Positions 12,473 to 24,647 of a stretch of 64,000 nt of DNA are shown in pieces. Source of the stretch: Paramecium sonneborni. Taxonomy: Eukaryota > Ciliophora > Oligohymenophorea > Peniculida > Parameciidae. The stretch lies in NCBI GenBank assembly GCA_905182985.1, contig CAJJDN010000015.1, positions 1 to 64,000 on the forward strand, read 5' to 3'. The notes under the pieces were generated by a model. It had not been told where the DNA came from. It did no database searches and saw only the letters and a program-made list of their open reading frames with translations. A program made the translations under genes and the position numbers. How positions within the stretch are numbered: position 1 is the first letter of the stretch; each line of letters starts with the position of its first letter.

Positions 12473-12613
12473 TTATGTTTTTTATATTTTATATTATTAG
12501 TCTTTTTATAAGCAATATTGATTTAATCAGTAATTATTCTAAATAGAAAAGTAACCAATTAAAATAAAGGATATCATGTGTTTTAGTGAGATTGTATTCT
12601 TTTATTTTAATTA

Positions 12614-13054
12614 ATGAGAAATTAAGAAGTTTAAACTATAGAGACGGGGGCCTATAACTTCTTTTTATTACCTCCTATTACTGAGCCTTTAAAATCAGGA
12701 AAATCCTAAATCATAAGTAAGAACTCTTAGTAAAAATTCAAGTTAAGATCAATTGATACTAAACCAACAATTTTATTTAAATAGGAACAATATAAATAAA
12801 AAAAGAAAAATTAAGACTTGGTTTTACATCAGCTCCATTTACCTTTAATAAAACCTGAATTACATATTGTTCAATCAAAAAATAAAGAATAAAATATCTC
12901 AACAAATAGACTCATTGATAATATTTAACTTATAAGTTGTATATCAAGAGTAAGAAATCTATCTTATAATGAATAAATAAATAAAACAGAGAGATCAGCT
13001 CAATTTACGATTCGAGGAACATAAAGTTAAATACAAAGTAGAATACTTGTATGA
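12614..13054 (+). CDS. hypothetical protein, 146 aa
   Basis: A single-exon frame from ATG 12614 to TGA 13052-13054. The start contains ETGAYNFFLLPPITEPLKSG, the middle a QKKKNQ run, and the end is arginine/serine rich (TERSAQFTIRGTQSQIQSR). No known domain. It lies 40 nt upstream of the next plus-strand gene; it could be an N-terminal exon set of that gene, but both have their own ATG and TGA and no intron joins them neatly. Confidence 0.6.
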
Positions 13055-13095
13055 TTATATAATTCAATAATAAATAAATATAAAAATTGAATATT

Positions 13096-14938
13096 ATGAA
13101 TTTTAAAGACTAAAGTGGATTGTAATAATATTGTGATTCAATTATTGGACATTATAGAAATCATAGTAATGTAGATTTTAATTAAAACAATTCTAATTTT
13201 AACTCATTTATTAGTTTACAATCTCCAACTCATAGAAAAACATCAGAATGTAACGGATTAGAAAAAAAAATATTAAGTTCAAGAAGTTAAATTCATAGAA
13301 TGATGGAAAATTTTTCAAGAAACTATGATTTAATTTAATAATCAGATCCGTTAGAACATATTATTGAATACACTCCTTAATTGTCCCCAATTGGTAATAT
13401 TAGTGAAATAAAGAGACAGGTTGATATTAAACATGATGGTTCTTTGACATTATAAGAATTAAAATCAAATTAAACAAGCATAATATAAATAACAAGATTT
13501 AGATTTAATTATTTCTATGTTAGAATTTATGATAGAGAAAGTCCAATGCAAACTTATGTTAGAAGTGAAAATTCAAAATTATAGACTTTTAAAATGTATA
13601 TATCTACTATTGCATAATTTCCTACAAGTTTTAATTGTGAATAAGCTATATAATCTAAATATTTTAAATTTGCGGATTCCTAATAGAGAGATATCTTTCA
13701 TGTAAAGAATTTATACATTTCTATGTATTCAGAAGAAGATTGTCTAATAGCAATTAACTTCATTTTTGGTCATTATTTTAAAAAGAAAATTAGAATGAAT
13801 AAGGATGAATTTGATACTGAAAAATATAAATAAAGTAAATAAAAATCTTATCCTTAGAATTGTATTCTTTGAACACTCCAAGATTAGATTCAATTCAAAT
13901 TGATAAAATTACTAATAATTTAAATACCAAACAATATTAAAAGGATTGTAAAATTATATTTTAAATCAAGAGATTGAACAAAAGATTAGAATAAATTAAA
14001 AAATGTTAAAATAAAGAATAATACAAGCAGTTGAACGAAAAAAAGTCATTTATGAAGACAAAAGATTAGAGATGATTAGTAAATTAAAAGCAAATGAATC
14101 TTTAAAAGAAATTAGAAATTTTCAAAAATAAATTGAAATTTAATAGAAATTAAAAATACGAAATCAAATTGTTTGGATTGAACTTTTATTAATTTCTTAA
14201 TATGCAGCCAAAATAAAAGAAATGTTAGATGTAATTTATTTAATACTTAAATTTAGCAAATGAAATTACATAATAAATATTTAGCCAAAGGTAGATTGAT
14301 GGTTTGGTAATATAAAACAATTACTATGATTAAAATTAAAGGAATGGGAGCAACTGTTGAAGAAAGAAGCAGATTTAAAATGTGTTTATCTATTATGATT
14401 TTTACTCAGCAATTGAAGTAATTTTCAAAAATTAGAGCCATTAAAGTAGTCTTATAATTCTTACATGATACTCATTTATACATTTAATGTTTGTAAAAGC
14501 ATCGATATCTTGTCGAGAAAGTAAATTATGTTAAACGGGTGTTTAAGAATTTGAAATAAAAGCACAAAGCTTATAGAGATAGATTATGGAGACTATTAAA
14601 TAAGAATGGATAGGCTATAATTCTTGAATTGATAAATAAACATTGTCAAATAAAAAAGAGATAATATCATATAGATAAGTATAGAAATATTTAATATTTT
14701 TGATAGTATATTACTATTGAAAATAATGGAGGATTTCATATAAGAAAAGAAATAAAAATGTTAACAATATGTTCAAAATTATATAAAAGAAAAAAACAAA
14801 AAGAAAAAAGTGCTTGATTTGACTTTAAGTATGATGCAACCAGAGATGTTTAATGCACCTACCTATGAAGATTTAGTGGAGATATATAAATAATATGCAA
14901 TGTAAAAACATATAGGAATAAATGATGCACATAATTGA
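13096..14938 (+). CDS. large hypothetical protein with C-terminal coiled coils
   Basis: ATG 13096 to TGA 14936-14938. Residues 1-140 are low complexity; a folded-looking region follows (RIYDRESPMQTYVRSEN, TIAQFPTSFNCEQAIQSKYF, CLIAINFIFGHYFKKKI). The second half is basic and helical with an IQ-like look (IQAVERKKVIYEDKR, YKTITMIKIKGMG), and the C-terminus is MMQPEMFNAPTYEDLVEIYKQ. Introns used: 26 nt near 13862 (TAG), 23 nt at 13948-13970 (AAG), 26 nt near 14231 (TAG), and 28 nt near 14678 (TAG). I do not recognise the family. The many charged helices suggest a structural or cytoskeletal role, but that is only inference. Confidence 0.65.
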
Positions 14939-15065
14939 TCTTCTAATGGGAAAGTATAAAAATAATTATGTATAAATAAATAAATAAAATTATGAATGGC
15001 TATTAAATTTAAGAAAGTGAAAGAAATCAAATTGACTATATTTGGAATATAATGTATGTAATATT

Positions 15066-15395
15066 TCAATGTTTTTATTATTACTTTCTCATGGCTCTAT
15101 AAAGGTTTTAGACTAATTCAATCTTTCTTTTTCCTCTTCTATTAGTACCCAATCTCTTAGCTGCTAATTTTCCTGCCTTCTTTAAATCTTTAGGTTGATT
15201 AGTTTTAAATAATTCAATAATTCTCTTTTCATATGGACTCAAACCAGCAACTTCTTAGATAATCTTTCTCACTTGTAAAACTCTCTTACCTAAAGTTCCT
15301 TTTCTTTATGAAGGTCTTCTTCTTAATTATTTCTTTGTCAATGAAGATGTTATGAATCCCCTATTTAAACCAACAGCAATTCCTGTTCTGCCCAT
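15066..15395 (-). CDS. RPL36: 60S ribosomal protein L36e
   Basis: ATG 15395 to TGA 15066-15068, 109 aa, intronless. The protein reads [20 protein letters not shown] and continues with the family blocks [35 protein letters not shown] and [12 protein letters not shown]. It is highly basic and of normal length. L36e is a component of the large ribosomal subunit. The codon usage is visibly less AT-extreme than in neighbouring genes (more AAG, AGA, GGT and CCT), as expected of a highly expressed gene. Confidence 0.97.
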
Positions 15396-16174
15396 TATTT
15401 TAAAAATGATATTTTTATTTTTAAATATTAATCACATAATAACTTCATTATTTTGTAAACTAATTCTTCTAATTATCAATTATGATTTCAATCATCTATT
15501 CTTAAATTGATATTTAAATATAATATTTGATATTCTATAGCTCATAATATAGATTTATTTAATTTTATTATAATTATTTTACATTTTGTGATAAATCATT
15601 GTTCATAATTATTATTTTAATCAAAATTTACTAAATAAACACTAACCATCATATCTTTTGATACCATTTTATTATTAAAATTCACTCCATAAATATTATA
15701 ATAATTATATTATTTCCTATAATTACACTCGTCTTTCTAACTATCTGACCTATATTATTAATTTGCAATATTATTTTAAATAATTTTCAATCCCAACAAT
15801 AATAGTTATTTACAATATTTTTTTACTTATTAATACAAGGTGATTAGTATATATGGTTTCTATACCCATAACTTAAACCTCTCTTAAATTTATATGATTT
15901 TCAAATTATTGAATTTTTCATGAGTTTATGAAATGAAATTCATTATTTCATGTTCTGAATTCAAACAAACTCAACTGATAGTATTAACATTATCTTTTAT
16001 TAAAATTGGGTTTTTTTTATGTAGATTAATTAGAGTAAAAATAATTTTGGGATATTAATGAATTGGAACTACATGATAAAATTGTAAAAGAGAAAAGCTT
16101 CACAAAATAGTTAATTAAAAATATTTAATTAATAAATCAAATATTATTGTATAAAAATTGTTAATTAAATTATA
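15396..16174 (+). other. gene-free spacer, divergent promoters
   Basis: About 780 nt between the divergent starts of L36e and the DyP peroxidase. It is AT-rich with scattered TGA and TCA in all frames. I see no gene, tRNA or repeat unit. It should hold the promoters of both flanking genes, but no specific element stands out. Confidence 0.5.
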
Positions 16175-17285
16175 ATGAGATTGGCAAGATTCGGGATTCC
16201 AACTATTTTAAAACGATTACCATTAACTTAATTACCAAAATTTAGGCCAGCAATAGTAAAATCAGTTGCAATAGGAGCCTTATTTACAAGTCTAACATGG
16301 AGATAAGCTCTAAGATTAGATGAATTCTAAAGCACAGTAGTTTCTGATGTTAATGAATTTTGCTGTGTATTGGTACTAGAATTGACTGAAGGAGATGCAA
16401 ATCTATAACATGATGCTTTAAATGCATTAAAAGAAGTTCCAAGACTCGTTTAAAAAAAGTCTAATGAAGATGGTATTAATGAATAAATAATATTAGATGA
16501 ATTGGATCCAGTTACAGTAGGAGTTGGATTTTAAACAAAGTTTTGGGAAAAATTGACTAGAACACCATAGAATGATTATGAAGCTAGAGCTGGTACTTAT
16601 GGATCTATGCCATATGGTAAAGGAAATGTGATTGTACATGTAAAAGCTTAAAATAGATCATTAGCATTCGAAACTATTTAAGTACATTTCTATATATAAA
16701 TATATATTAGAAAGTAGTAAAAAGTTTACCAAAAGGATCTTATCGTGTTGTATCAGAAAGATATGGATATAAATATTAAGATGGAAGAGATATGAGTGGA
16801 TTTTTAGATGGTACTATGAATCCTAGTCTAAAATAACAGAGATAAAAAGTAGCTGTAAATGAAAGAGGAGGTAGCTATATGATTCATTAAATATGGCATC
16901 ATAAATTAGATTGGTTAGATAAAATTACTGAAGATGAATAAGAAAAAATGGTTGGAAGAAAGAAATCTAACTCATTTGAGTTAAGACCACTTCCTATTGA
17001 TAGTCATGTTACTAGAACTAGAAGTGAAGATAATAAGAGATTGTTAATTGTAAGATAATCTCAACCTTTTGGTACAGTTACTGGAGATCATGGTTTACTC
17101 TTTATTGCTTATGCTAAAGACTTAAATAATTTTAATACAATGCTTGATAGAATGACTGGAAAAGGAGATGGAATCAATGATCAAATTATGAAAATGTCTA
17201 TGTAATTATTCTTATTTATTATTTTAGTAATTCTTATGGCAATTATTTCTATATACCAAGTGTATAAGAACTACAAAAATTATGA
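16175..17285 (+). CDS. DyP-type haem peroxidase
   Basis: ATG 16175; introns at 16682-16710 (29 nt) and 17202-17227 (26 nt), both TAG; TGA 17283-17285. The DyP hallmark GXXDG is seen in RDMSGFLDGTMNP, and the proximal haem-ligand region is PIDSHVTRTRSEDNKRLLIV with its histidine. RQSQPFGTVTGDHGLLFIAY and the C-terminal NSYGNYFYIPSVQELQKL also fit. The N-terminus (MRLARFGIPTILKRLPLTQL, then a hydrophobic SVAIGALFTSL) looks like a mitochondrial or membrane targeting sequence. DyP enzymes oxidise dyes and phenolics with H2O2; the native substrate is unknown. The family is mostly bacterial and fungal, so lateral origin is possible. Confidence 0.9.
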
Positions 17286-17336
17286 GACAATATATATTAA
17301 CATAATATCATTATTATTCAGTTACATTCATATTTA

Positions 17337-18346
17337 TCAAAATATCTTCACATCTGTATTAATATTTTTTTATTATTTATAATTAAGATTTTATTTTTTA
17401 AGATATGTACACATAAGTCTTTAACTTAAAGATTATTTTTAATTATATTTCTCACTTCTAGATAACAAAATTCTTGGTGTTTTTGATTCTAAATTACTTA
17501 AACTATTTTTCTTTATATTTTCCAAATGACTTAAATTTGGTATATTATTAAGTATAGATTTTTTATTATTGTTTAAAGCAAAGTAATAATTAGAAGCTTC
17601 AGTTTTTATTCGAGTGTGCATATATTAATTATTTACTACTTCTTTTTTATTCTTAATCTCTATTTCCAAAACAGATTTTAATTTATTATGATCTTAATCC
17701 TTACTGGTAATCATCTTCTATTAAATTTTATTAAATAAGCTATCATTTTAAGTACTTATTTTTGTATCCTTTTCAAATCTACGAGTTACACTGATTTTCT
17801 TCATCAAATTTTAAGCTTTAATCAATTGTATTACTGGTAAAATGGAAACACGATTACTTTTTTTAATAGACTATTTAGATTGCTTTTCACATAAAAATAA
17901 ATAAAAAATGATACTTAAATGTGCTGAAGATCCAATTAAACTTAAATCTCTATTAGATGGCCTCATATTTTATGGTTATATAGATAATTAAGGTGATGCT
18001 GGAAATTTTGATTTAATATTGGATTAAGGTGACTCAATTAATTCTTTCTTACAAATTATAATTTTCTTTTTAACCTTGCCTCCACAATCTAAACATTCAC
18101 AACTAGAAATTAATTGTTAATTATCAAATTGATTTATTAATTGAAATGGAATTGTAAAATTCTTAAATAGACTTTTACATCCTTATAGTTTCTAATAGTT
18201 TGAAATAGTTTACTTTTAGTAAAGCATTTATCAAATCTATAGATTTTATAATTGTTTTAGTAATTTGAAATAGATATCCTTTTATGAAATAATTAATGAA
18301 ACGTTTTCTGTAAATCTGATTGTGTTTAAATTTCAAATAAATCCAT
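17337..18346 (-). CDS. hypothetical protein with cysteine cluster
   Basis: ATG 18346 gives a first exon DLFEIQTQSDLQKTFHQLF...DKCFTK, then an intron of about 32 nt ending AAG (or a 17-nt one ending AAG) leads into CKSLFKNFTIPFQLINQFDN and a small cysteine cluster SCECLDCGGKVKKK. The rest is a basic, serine-rich tail ending at TGA 17337-17339, only 50 nt from the stop of the convergent peroxidase gene. The cluster could bind a metal, but two pairs of cysteines are too few to name a finger type. Function unknown. Confidence 0.55.
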
Positions 18347-18483
18347 AATTTTTTATATCTTAATATTATTAATGTATTAATTGAATAATTAGAATAGGGA
18401 ATATAAGTGATATAATTAAAGGATGAATAAAAGAGAATAATTTTAATAAATTTTTTTGTGTAATATGAATGTATTTATTTAGA

Positions 18484-19198
18484 TCACCATTCTGGTTTAG
18501 GTCTTTATTTCTTTGCTATTTCTCCTCTAGCTAAATCTGGGAAGTTCTCTTCACATGATAATGGAACATCTTTGAAATAGTAATTACCATAAGTATTATT
18601 TTATCTCTCTCTTTCATATGACCATTATCTTTCTCCAAGTAAACAATGTTTATAAAACTTAACTGCAGTCATTTTAGAAACTTACCACCAAAGATAAGAT
18701 GCTCCTAATAAATATAATCCATATCCTGCTAAACCTACATATCCAAAACTAATAATATTAATTACATTCAAATACTTATAAAAGAATGAAGTCTATCTTA
18801 TACTAGTTATACCTCTTTAACCAATAGGTAAAAACATTTATCTCTAAGTTAAGGCAGCTTTATTATCACATCCTATAAATACCTTATAAAAAGAATCCTG
18901 TTGTACATATCCAAACTGGAAAGATTCGAACAAAGTTAAAGCATTTCAAATCTCTCTCTACAAAATCTTAAATGTTTCTTGATACATGAATTCTTTATAC
19001 CATTCATATCATATATTACCTTTATAATTTATTTACAAAATATGTCCTTGGATCTATTTATTTACCCTCTTATGCGTTTTCTTACATTATTTCTATATAT
19101 CTTTTATATGCTGGATTATCTCCGTGTTAATAAAATAACAATGGATCATATAATTTTTGAATTTCCTCTTTCAGATTTTTTGCATCTGTCTTTGACAT
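18484..19198 (-). CDS. small membrane protein, probably mitochondrial
   Basis: ATG 19198 to TGA 18484-18486. Two introns ending in AAG (27 nt, 18993-19019; 25 nt, 18858-18882) are needed; both carry TGA in the reading frame, so without them the gene is broken. The spliced protein has a charged N-terminal half (KRYIEIMQENAQEGKQIDPR), a hydrophobic stretch RIFPVWICTTGFFL, a second one INIISFGYVGLAGYGLYLLG, and a polar tail (ERQWSYERERQNNTYGNYYF). The style resembles ciliate-specific respiratory-chain subunits, but that is an impression and I cannot name it. Without AAG splicing it would look like a pseudogene. Confidence 0.55.
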
Positions 19199-19302
19199 TT
19201 TAATTATTTATTTATATAATATAATTATGATTTAATTAAATAATCATTTTCTTATAATATTTAATTGAAAGATTAGAGTTATTTTGAATCCATTTTATAA
19301 TA

Positions 19303-19485
19303 TCATAACTAAGTTAATTTCAAAATCAACTAACTAATAATTATTATACATACCACTAAATTCTCTAAATTGAAAATTTAGAATTGAAAAATATTTTGGA
19401 AATATTTTTCAAGTCGTTTTTCTAATCTTCTTCGAGCATTTCCTTCTAATACTTATATCAATTAAATTTCTGTTGCTTCACACAT
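19303..19485 (-). CDS. possible small protein, 60 aa
   Basis: A short single-exon frame from ATG 19485 to TGA 19303-19305. It starts MCEATEIQLIQVLEGNARRR with a basic helix, then a hydrophobic C-terminus (NLVVCIIIISQLILKL) that could be a tail anchor. It is close to chance length, but the arginine-rich helix uses CGA/AGA codons unlike the surrounding spacer. No family recognised. Confidence 0.3.
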
Positions 19486-19844
19486 TTTAAACTATTTTCT
19501 AATTTATCTACTCTTATAAATAACACCAAAAAAGTATATTTTAGAAAATAAACACAATGAATTTGTTAATAATTAGAATTCAATTTAATATTATTTTAGA
19601 TAAATTATAATTAAGAAGTATATGAAATAACTAATCATTGATATAAAATATTTTAATAATAATAGTCTATATTAGTTATTAAAAAGTAAATATTTCAGAG
19701 AAAATACACTAAATTTCAGCATCTATCTTTTCAGACAGGGATAACTATTAATCATCATGATAGCTTTATAATAAGAATAATTTAAATATATCGAAAAAAT
19801 GAAGTATTTTATAATTATGGTTTAATATTATTTTTATTTATTTA

Positions 19845-20265
19845 ATGTTTTCTAATTCAAGTGAGTATGATTTACGAGTGTTTTTATGTTCCTATTAAGA
19901 TGCTCTACATTGTTTAAAATAATCAGCAGATAAATCAACATTAAGAAAAAATTATGAAAATATTGCTAATCGACTTACAATTTATGTGAAACAAAAGAAA
20001 GTATTTAATTTAAAATAATATAGATGTTTGGAGAAGCAAACTTATCTAAAAATGAAGAGAGAGACATCTTAGCATTTCAATATACACAGTAAAATATTAA
20101 AATATGTATAAAAATAGTTATATATTTTTAAAATATTTACCAGATTTCGACAATTTTAAAGGAAATTATGATTAATTGAAGACAATACTTAATAATTCAT
20201 TTAATTCTCTATCTTCAGATTTTTAATAGTATTCATAATCATCATAGTAATAATAAACATAATGA
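19845..20265 (+). CDS. hypothetical protein with two introns
   Basis: ATG 19845; introns of 23 nt (GTATTTAATT..TATAG, after KQKK) and 29 nt (GTAAAATATT..AATAG, after QYT); TGA 20263-20265. Both introns are needed to avoid TGA. The protein, about 122 aa, starts MFSNSSEYDLRVFLCSYQDA, has a central helix KNYENIANRLTIYVKQKK, a hydrophobic/aromatic part YIFLKYLPDFDNFKG, and a serine/glutamine tail. No family recognised. Confidence 0.55.
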
Positions 20266-20291
20266 TTTAAAATAAGTATTTATATGGCAAA

Positions 20292-20838
20292 AATCATATG
20301 ATAATATAATCATCATCTTCATCTCTTTATCCGGAATTGTGATTAGGATATTATGAATTTTCAGAGTTTTTCTTTTTCAAACATTTAGATTTCAATTATT
20401 CAAACCAATTTCCAACTATTTTTTGTGGTGGTAAAATAACCTTATCAGTTTTGATAAAAGATGACATTTTTTTGACTACATTAAACAAAAATGAATTTGA
20501 TTCTTCCATTGAAGAAACAAAATTTTAAGTTATTGTTATTTCCTATTTCGATTTAATTTATGTTAGGGTTCTTCAAATAGAAAAAAACTGAATTACTTTT
20601 TTGTAAATTGATAAAGGGTCTTGAAACTATTGAATGTAGTTTTGGTTAGGGATAAATTGGATAATTATTAATACAATTACTATTTTGAATTTTTCTTCGA
20701 GTTGAGATTGTTAACTCTATCATATAATGTTACACTCTAATTTTTACGTGGATCCTCATCATTAAAAAAATCCTAATATTCTTGAAGGTCTGGTTGAGAT
20801 TATGAAGTAGTATTAGGCGTTTTATTAACAATGAACAT
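20292..20838 (-). CDS. hypothetical protein, intron uncertain
   Basis: ATG 20838 opens an acidic then polar N-terminus (TPNTTSQSQPDLQEYQDFF, DEDPRKNQSVTLYDRVNN). The C-terminal part in another frame reads MEESNSFLFNVVKKMSSFIK, VILPPQKIVGNWFEQLKS and an acidic end before TGA 20292-20294. An intron or frameshift must link the frames near 20540-20620, but no canonical short intron fits cleanly. The start is 23 nt from the divergent start of the KATNIP-like gene, so they share a very short promoter. Function unknown. Confidence 0.5.
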
Positions 20839-20860
20839 TATTATTAATTAATATTTAATT

Positions 20861-23185
20861 ATGTAACAATAATTATTAAAGCCTTAATCTAAAGAACATG
20901 CTCTACAAATTTTACAATAAGGATTTTAAATGTATTAATAATAAGGACATGTCAGTTTTAATGAAAATGCTAATGTAATACAATAACCAGAAAGAATGAG
21001 TTTTAATGAATAGAAGTAGAAATCTCATCCAAAAGTTCACAATGTTTTTGATAATCAGAAGAGAATTAGAAATAATTAACATTAAGTTGAATAAAGTCTT
21101 GTTGGAAATAGATTTGAAATACCTATATTGCCTTCTGGAAAATATCTAAAATTTAATGTTCTTTCAAATTGGGGAGATAAATAACAAGTTGGTCTAAATG
21201 GAATAGAAGTCTTTGATTCATAGGGAGGTAATATAACAAGATATATTAAAATGCCTATGTAAGATGAATATATAGAAAAATTGAAGTTGATTGATGGTTA
21301 TTAGGCAGTTAAAGATGATAAACATATTTGGAAAACTAAGAATTTAAAACCAGAAATCATTATAGATTTAACTGCAAATATTAAAATTTCATTAATTAGA
21401 ATTTGGAATTATAATAAATCTAGAATTAGATCTTATAAAGGTGTAAGATTATTAAAAATTACTTTAGATGAAAGAATAGTAAACTATTTATGTAATATTT
21501 TAGTTAGATATTTTATGGACATATTTAGAAAGCAACAGGAGATCTAAAAAAGTTATAAGATAATTGTGAATACATTTTATTTACATAAGATTAAAAAATA
21601 ATTAGTAGAATTGCTGAATTAGATTGGTTAAATAAAAGAGCTGAAGATTATTCTATTTAAATTTTATAATAGACTCTTAGTATTCAATAAATTAGGCCAG
21701 GTACTGGAACTAAGTTATAGTCATCAAATTCAAGATAGTAAAGTGATTAATCTCCTTCTTCAAAATTGTATTCATCTAGAATTTAATAAAAAATAAATAA
21801 TGAATAAGAATAACTTTTGCAAATATAAAGATAATAATAATATTATCAATAGCAGTAATAATAAAATTATTAATAACAATAATATTAGATATAGAAACCT
21901 TAAAATAAATAAGAAAAAGTATTAACGTAATAACCTGAATACATATCAGTTAGTGATTTATTGTTAGAATTTAATAATGGATCAAAGAGATTCCTAGGAT
22001 TGAATTGTATGATTTTGATTAATTAAAAAAACGAATAAATTCATTAAGATGAGATTTCAGATTCTAATTTAATTGATTATGAATTGCAACGACTATTTTA
22101 TTCTAATAATCCAACATCAATTAGTTCATCTAACATGGTTTGGTTAAAATAAAAGAAAATATACATAAAATTTAAATAATAAACAAAACTATCAATGATC
22201 AAATTTTATAATTGCAATTAAATTGTAAGTGAATCAACATTTATAGGACCAGAAATTGTTAAAATTACATATAATGGAAGATTCAAAATATACAGTAATT
22301 ATTTATTTTTATTTATAGATTTGAGACCTGCTCCTTGTGAAGAAATTAATTTTGTTTAAACAATTATTTTAACATAACCAAATAATAATTCTTATTCTAG
22401 TAATTTAACAAATAATTATGAACTATTTAATAACAATTATATTATAGCTTACCCTCCTTGTGGGATGCTTATAACTATTTATTTGCTTAATACTTGGGGA
22501 GACAGTAATTATATCGGTTTAAATGGGATTGAGATTTATGACAATTAAGGATCAGCTTTATTATAATAAAAAGTCATTCCTTATTCAATTCATTCAGTTC
22601 CACAAGTATTTTAAATTAAAATATAATTAAAGTTAGATGATGATCCAAGAGTTGTTTAAAATTTAGTAATTCCTCCTTATGATATCAATTGTTAACCATA
22701 GAAAAGCTTTTTAGCTCCATTTATTAATACTCCAATGGAAAAGTTAAAGAATAAGAATTCAATAATAATATAAAAGGCAAGGGATTTAGAGAGATAAGAT
22801 ATAAATAAGATTTATATATTGTTTGATAAATTTACAGCTTTTAGTGGCATAGACTTTTACAATTATACTAAAGATTGGTAAAGAGGAGTTAAAGAAGTTC
22901 ATATTTATATTAATAATCGATTAATTTACTAAGTATATTATTAATATTTACATTTAGGGTAATATCAATTAAACCTTTTAAGATATTAAGAAGAATATAT
23001 TTAACAAAACTACTATATTATTTTAAGATTCTAACTCTATAAAATAATAATTAAATCCATACTTTTATCAATTTCCAGATGAATAGGTTTCATTGATTGA
23101 TGAGAATAAATAATTGACTTAAAGAGAATATTAATAGCATTTCCCATAATAATTGATTAGACCTAAAACAAGCGTTAAATTATGA
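20861..23185 (+). CDS. KATNIP (katanin-interacting protein)-like protein
   Basis: ATG 20861 to TGA 23183-23185, about 740 aa. Two repeats of the KATNIP/DUF4457 fold are seen: FNVLSNWGDKQQVGLNGIEV near residue 105 and ITIYLLNTWGDSNYIGLNGI near residue 500. Supporting blocks are LIRIWNYNKSRIRSYKGVR and, after a 29-nt intron (21479-21507), FYGHIQKATGDLKKLQ, then KVHIYINNRLIY-like residues near the end. Further introns of 24 and 25 nt (TAG) fit. KATNIP (KIAA0556) binds katanin and microtubules and is linked to ciliary bases, apt for a ciliate. The protein is roughly half the human length; a poly-Q/N linker sits between the repeats. Confidence 0.85.
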
Positions 23186-23318
23186 TTCAATATATTTTAT
23201 TGCAAAAATTTCAGTTTTATTACAATGCTAATTTTATCATGTTAATAATGAATCAGTTTTCTAAATTATTTATTATACTTTATGAACATATTTGCAAATC
23301 AATATATAGATTGTAAGG

Positions 23319-23959
23319 ATGATTGGGAAGAAAAAAGCACAAGCGCAGAAGAAAAAGATGATGAAACTTTTTTTGAAATCGAGTACAATTTATTTAAATA
23401 ACTTAAGTGTAAAACCAAAAAGATAGATATTTGAAACAAAAGAATAAAAAAAACAGTTTATTGAAGAATATACAAAAAAAAAGAAAACTGAACTTTGTAA
23501 AAATTATGAAGCTTTAGGATATTGTAAATTTGGATTAGAAGTATGATAATATTCACTATTCATTTTTAGTGTTCCTTTGCACATGGACAAGTAGAATTAT
23601 AACCTAAAATTCATTTACATTAAAAATATAGGACTAAACCTTGTACCAGATATTTTAATCAAGGATTTTGTCCTTATGGGATTCGTTGCCAATATTAACA
23701 TAACAACATTATTAATCATTAAGAATTCGACAGATATTTATTAAATTGTTACAAACTTAATGGAATGAAACCTCCTATCTCTTAAAGTAAATTTTAATTC
23801 TATTTAGAATTTTTAAAAACTCAGGAAAGATTGGATGTTTAAAGATTTTAATAGATTTTTAATAACTTTTAAAAGCAAGGACTAACTATTCATATTTATT
23901 AGAGGTCTAAGTTCTTTAAAAAATTAGAAAACTAGTACAATTAAACTATCTCATAATGA
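23319..23959 (+). CDS. tandem CCCH zinc-finger RNA-binding protein (TTP type)
   Basis: Two C-x8-C-x5-C-x3-H fingers are exact: TELCKNYEALGYCKFGLE/CSFAH and TKPCTRYFNQGFCPYGIRCQ/YQH, separated by the usual 18-20 residue linker, with the lead-in K(T)ELCKNY typical of tristetraprolin. A 29-nt intron (TAG) lies inside finger 1, right before its third cysteine. The start ATG 23319 gives a basic N-terminus (MIGKKKAQAQKKKMM); an in-frame TGA upstream supports it. The stop is TGA 23957-23959. TTP-type proteins bind AU-rich 3' ends of mRNAs and control their decay. Confidence 0.9.
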
Positions 23960-23996
23960 ATTAATTTAATTTATTTTGTAAATAATAATAATTATT

Positions 23997-24647
23997 ATGT
24001 CAACTCTTTATCTTACATTTACACTATTTATTAATCTTTTAATGCCAATATTGTTAATAAAATAAATGATATTTATTAGGATATCCAAATTTTAATAATC
24101 AATACCAATTTAAAGTTTTCAAAGATTTTTTTAAATTAGCAAAATAGCTTTTATAAAGCTTTTAAATTGGTTAATTGAGTACATCTCTTCAAGTTTTAAA
24201 AATTTGCAATATAAGTTTGATTAATATGTTTCTTATTTTGAGAATAAAACAGAAGCAAAATAGTTATAGTATAGGTTGCTAAAATTTTAGATAAAATCTT
24301 AAATTCTAAATAAATTATACATTGATTTGAAACATCAAAACCAAGAGTTAATATAAAAAGTGTAGGATCTTAATGAACCTTTAAAAAGAAACTAAATCAA
24401 AGAAAAATATATATCTCTAATCAATAAGACAGTTGAAGAGTTTGTAAATATTAACTCTAAAGAATAAAAAATATATTAAATTGGTATTTTAAAAAATAAT
24501 AAAAATTTAGATCAACTTTTGGAAAAATAAAAAAATTCAAGAATCAGATATTTGTAAAAGGATTCCAGTAAGAAGATCTTCAAATTCGAGATATAACAAA
24601 GCTAATACTTAGTATTATAAAAAACAAATCTATTAATATCCAGTTGA
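23997..24647 (+). CDS. possible coiled-coil protein
   Basis: A single frame from ATG 23997 to TGA 24645-24647. The first 60 residues are hydrophobic (STLYLTFTLFINLLMPILL), the rest charged and helical (DLKHQNQELIQKVQDLNEP, EKYISLINKTVEEFVNINSKEQ). Other frames also stay open near the 3' end, so the true end may lie beyond an intron. No family recognised; could be a short membrane-anchored coiled coil or a partly wrong frame. Confidence 0.35.

Noticed and set aside
18900..19020. In-frame TGA as a sign of a pseudogene in the membrane-protein gene
   Set aside because: Two AAG introns of normal size give a fully open frame, so decay is not needed.
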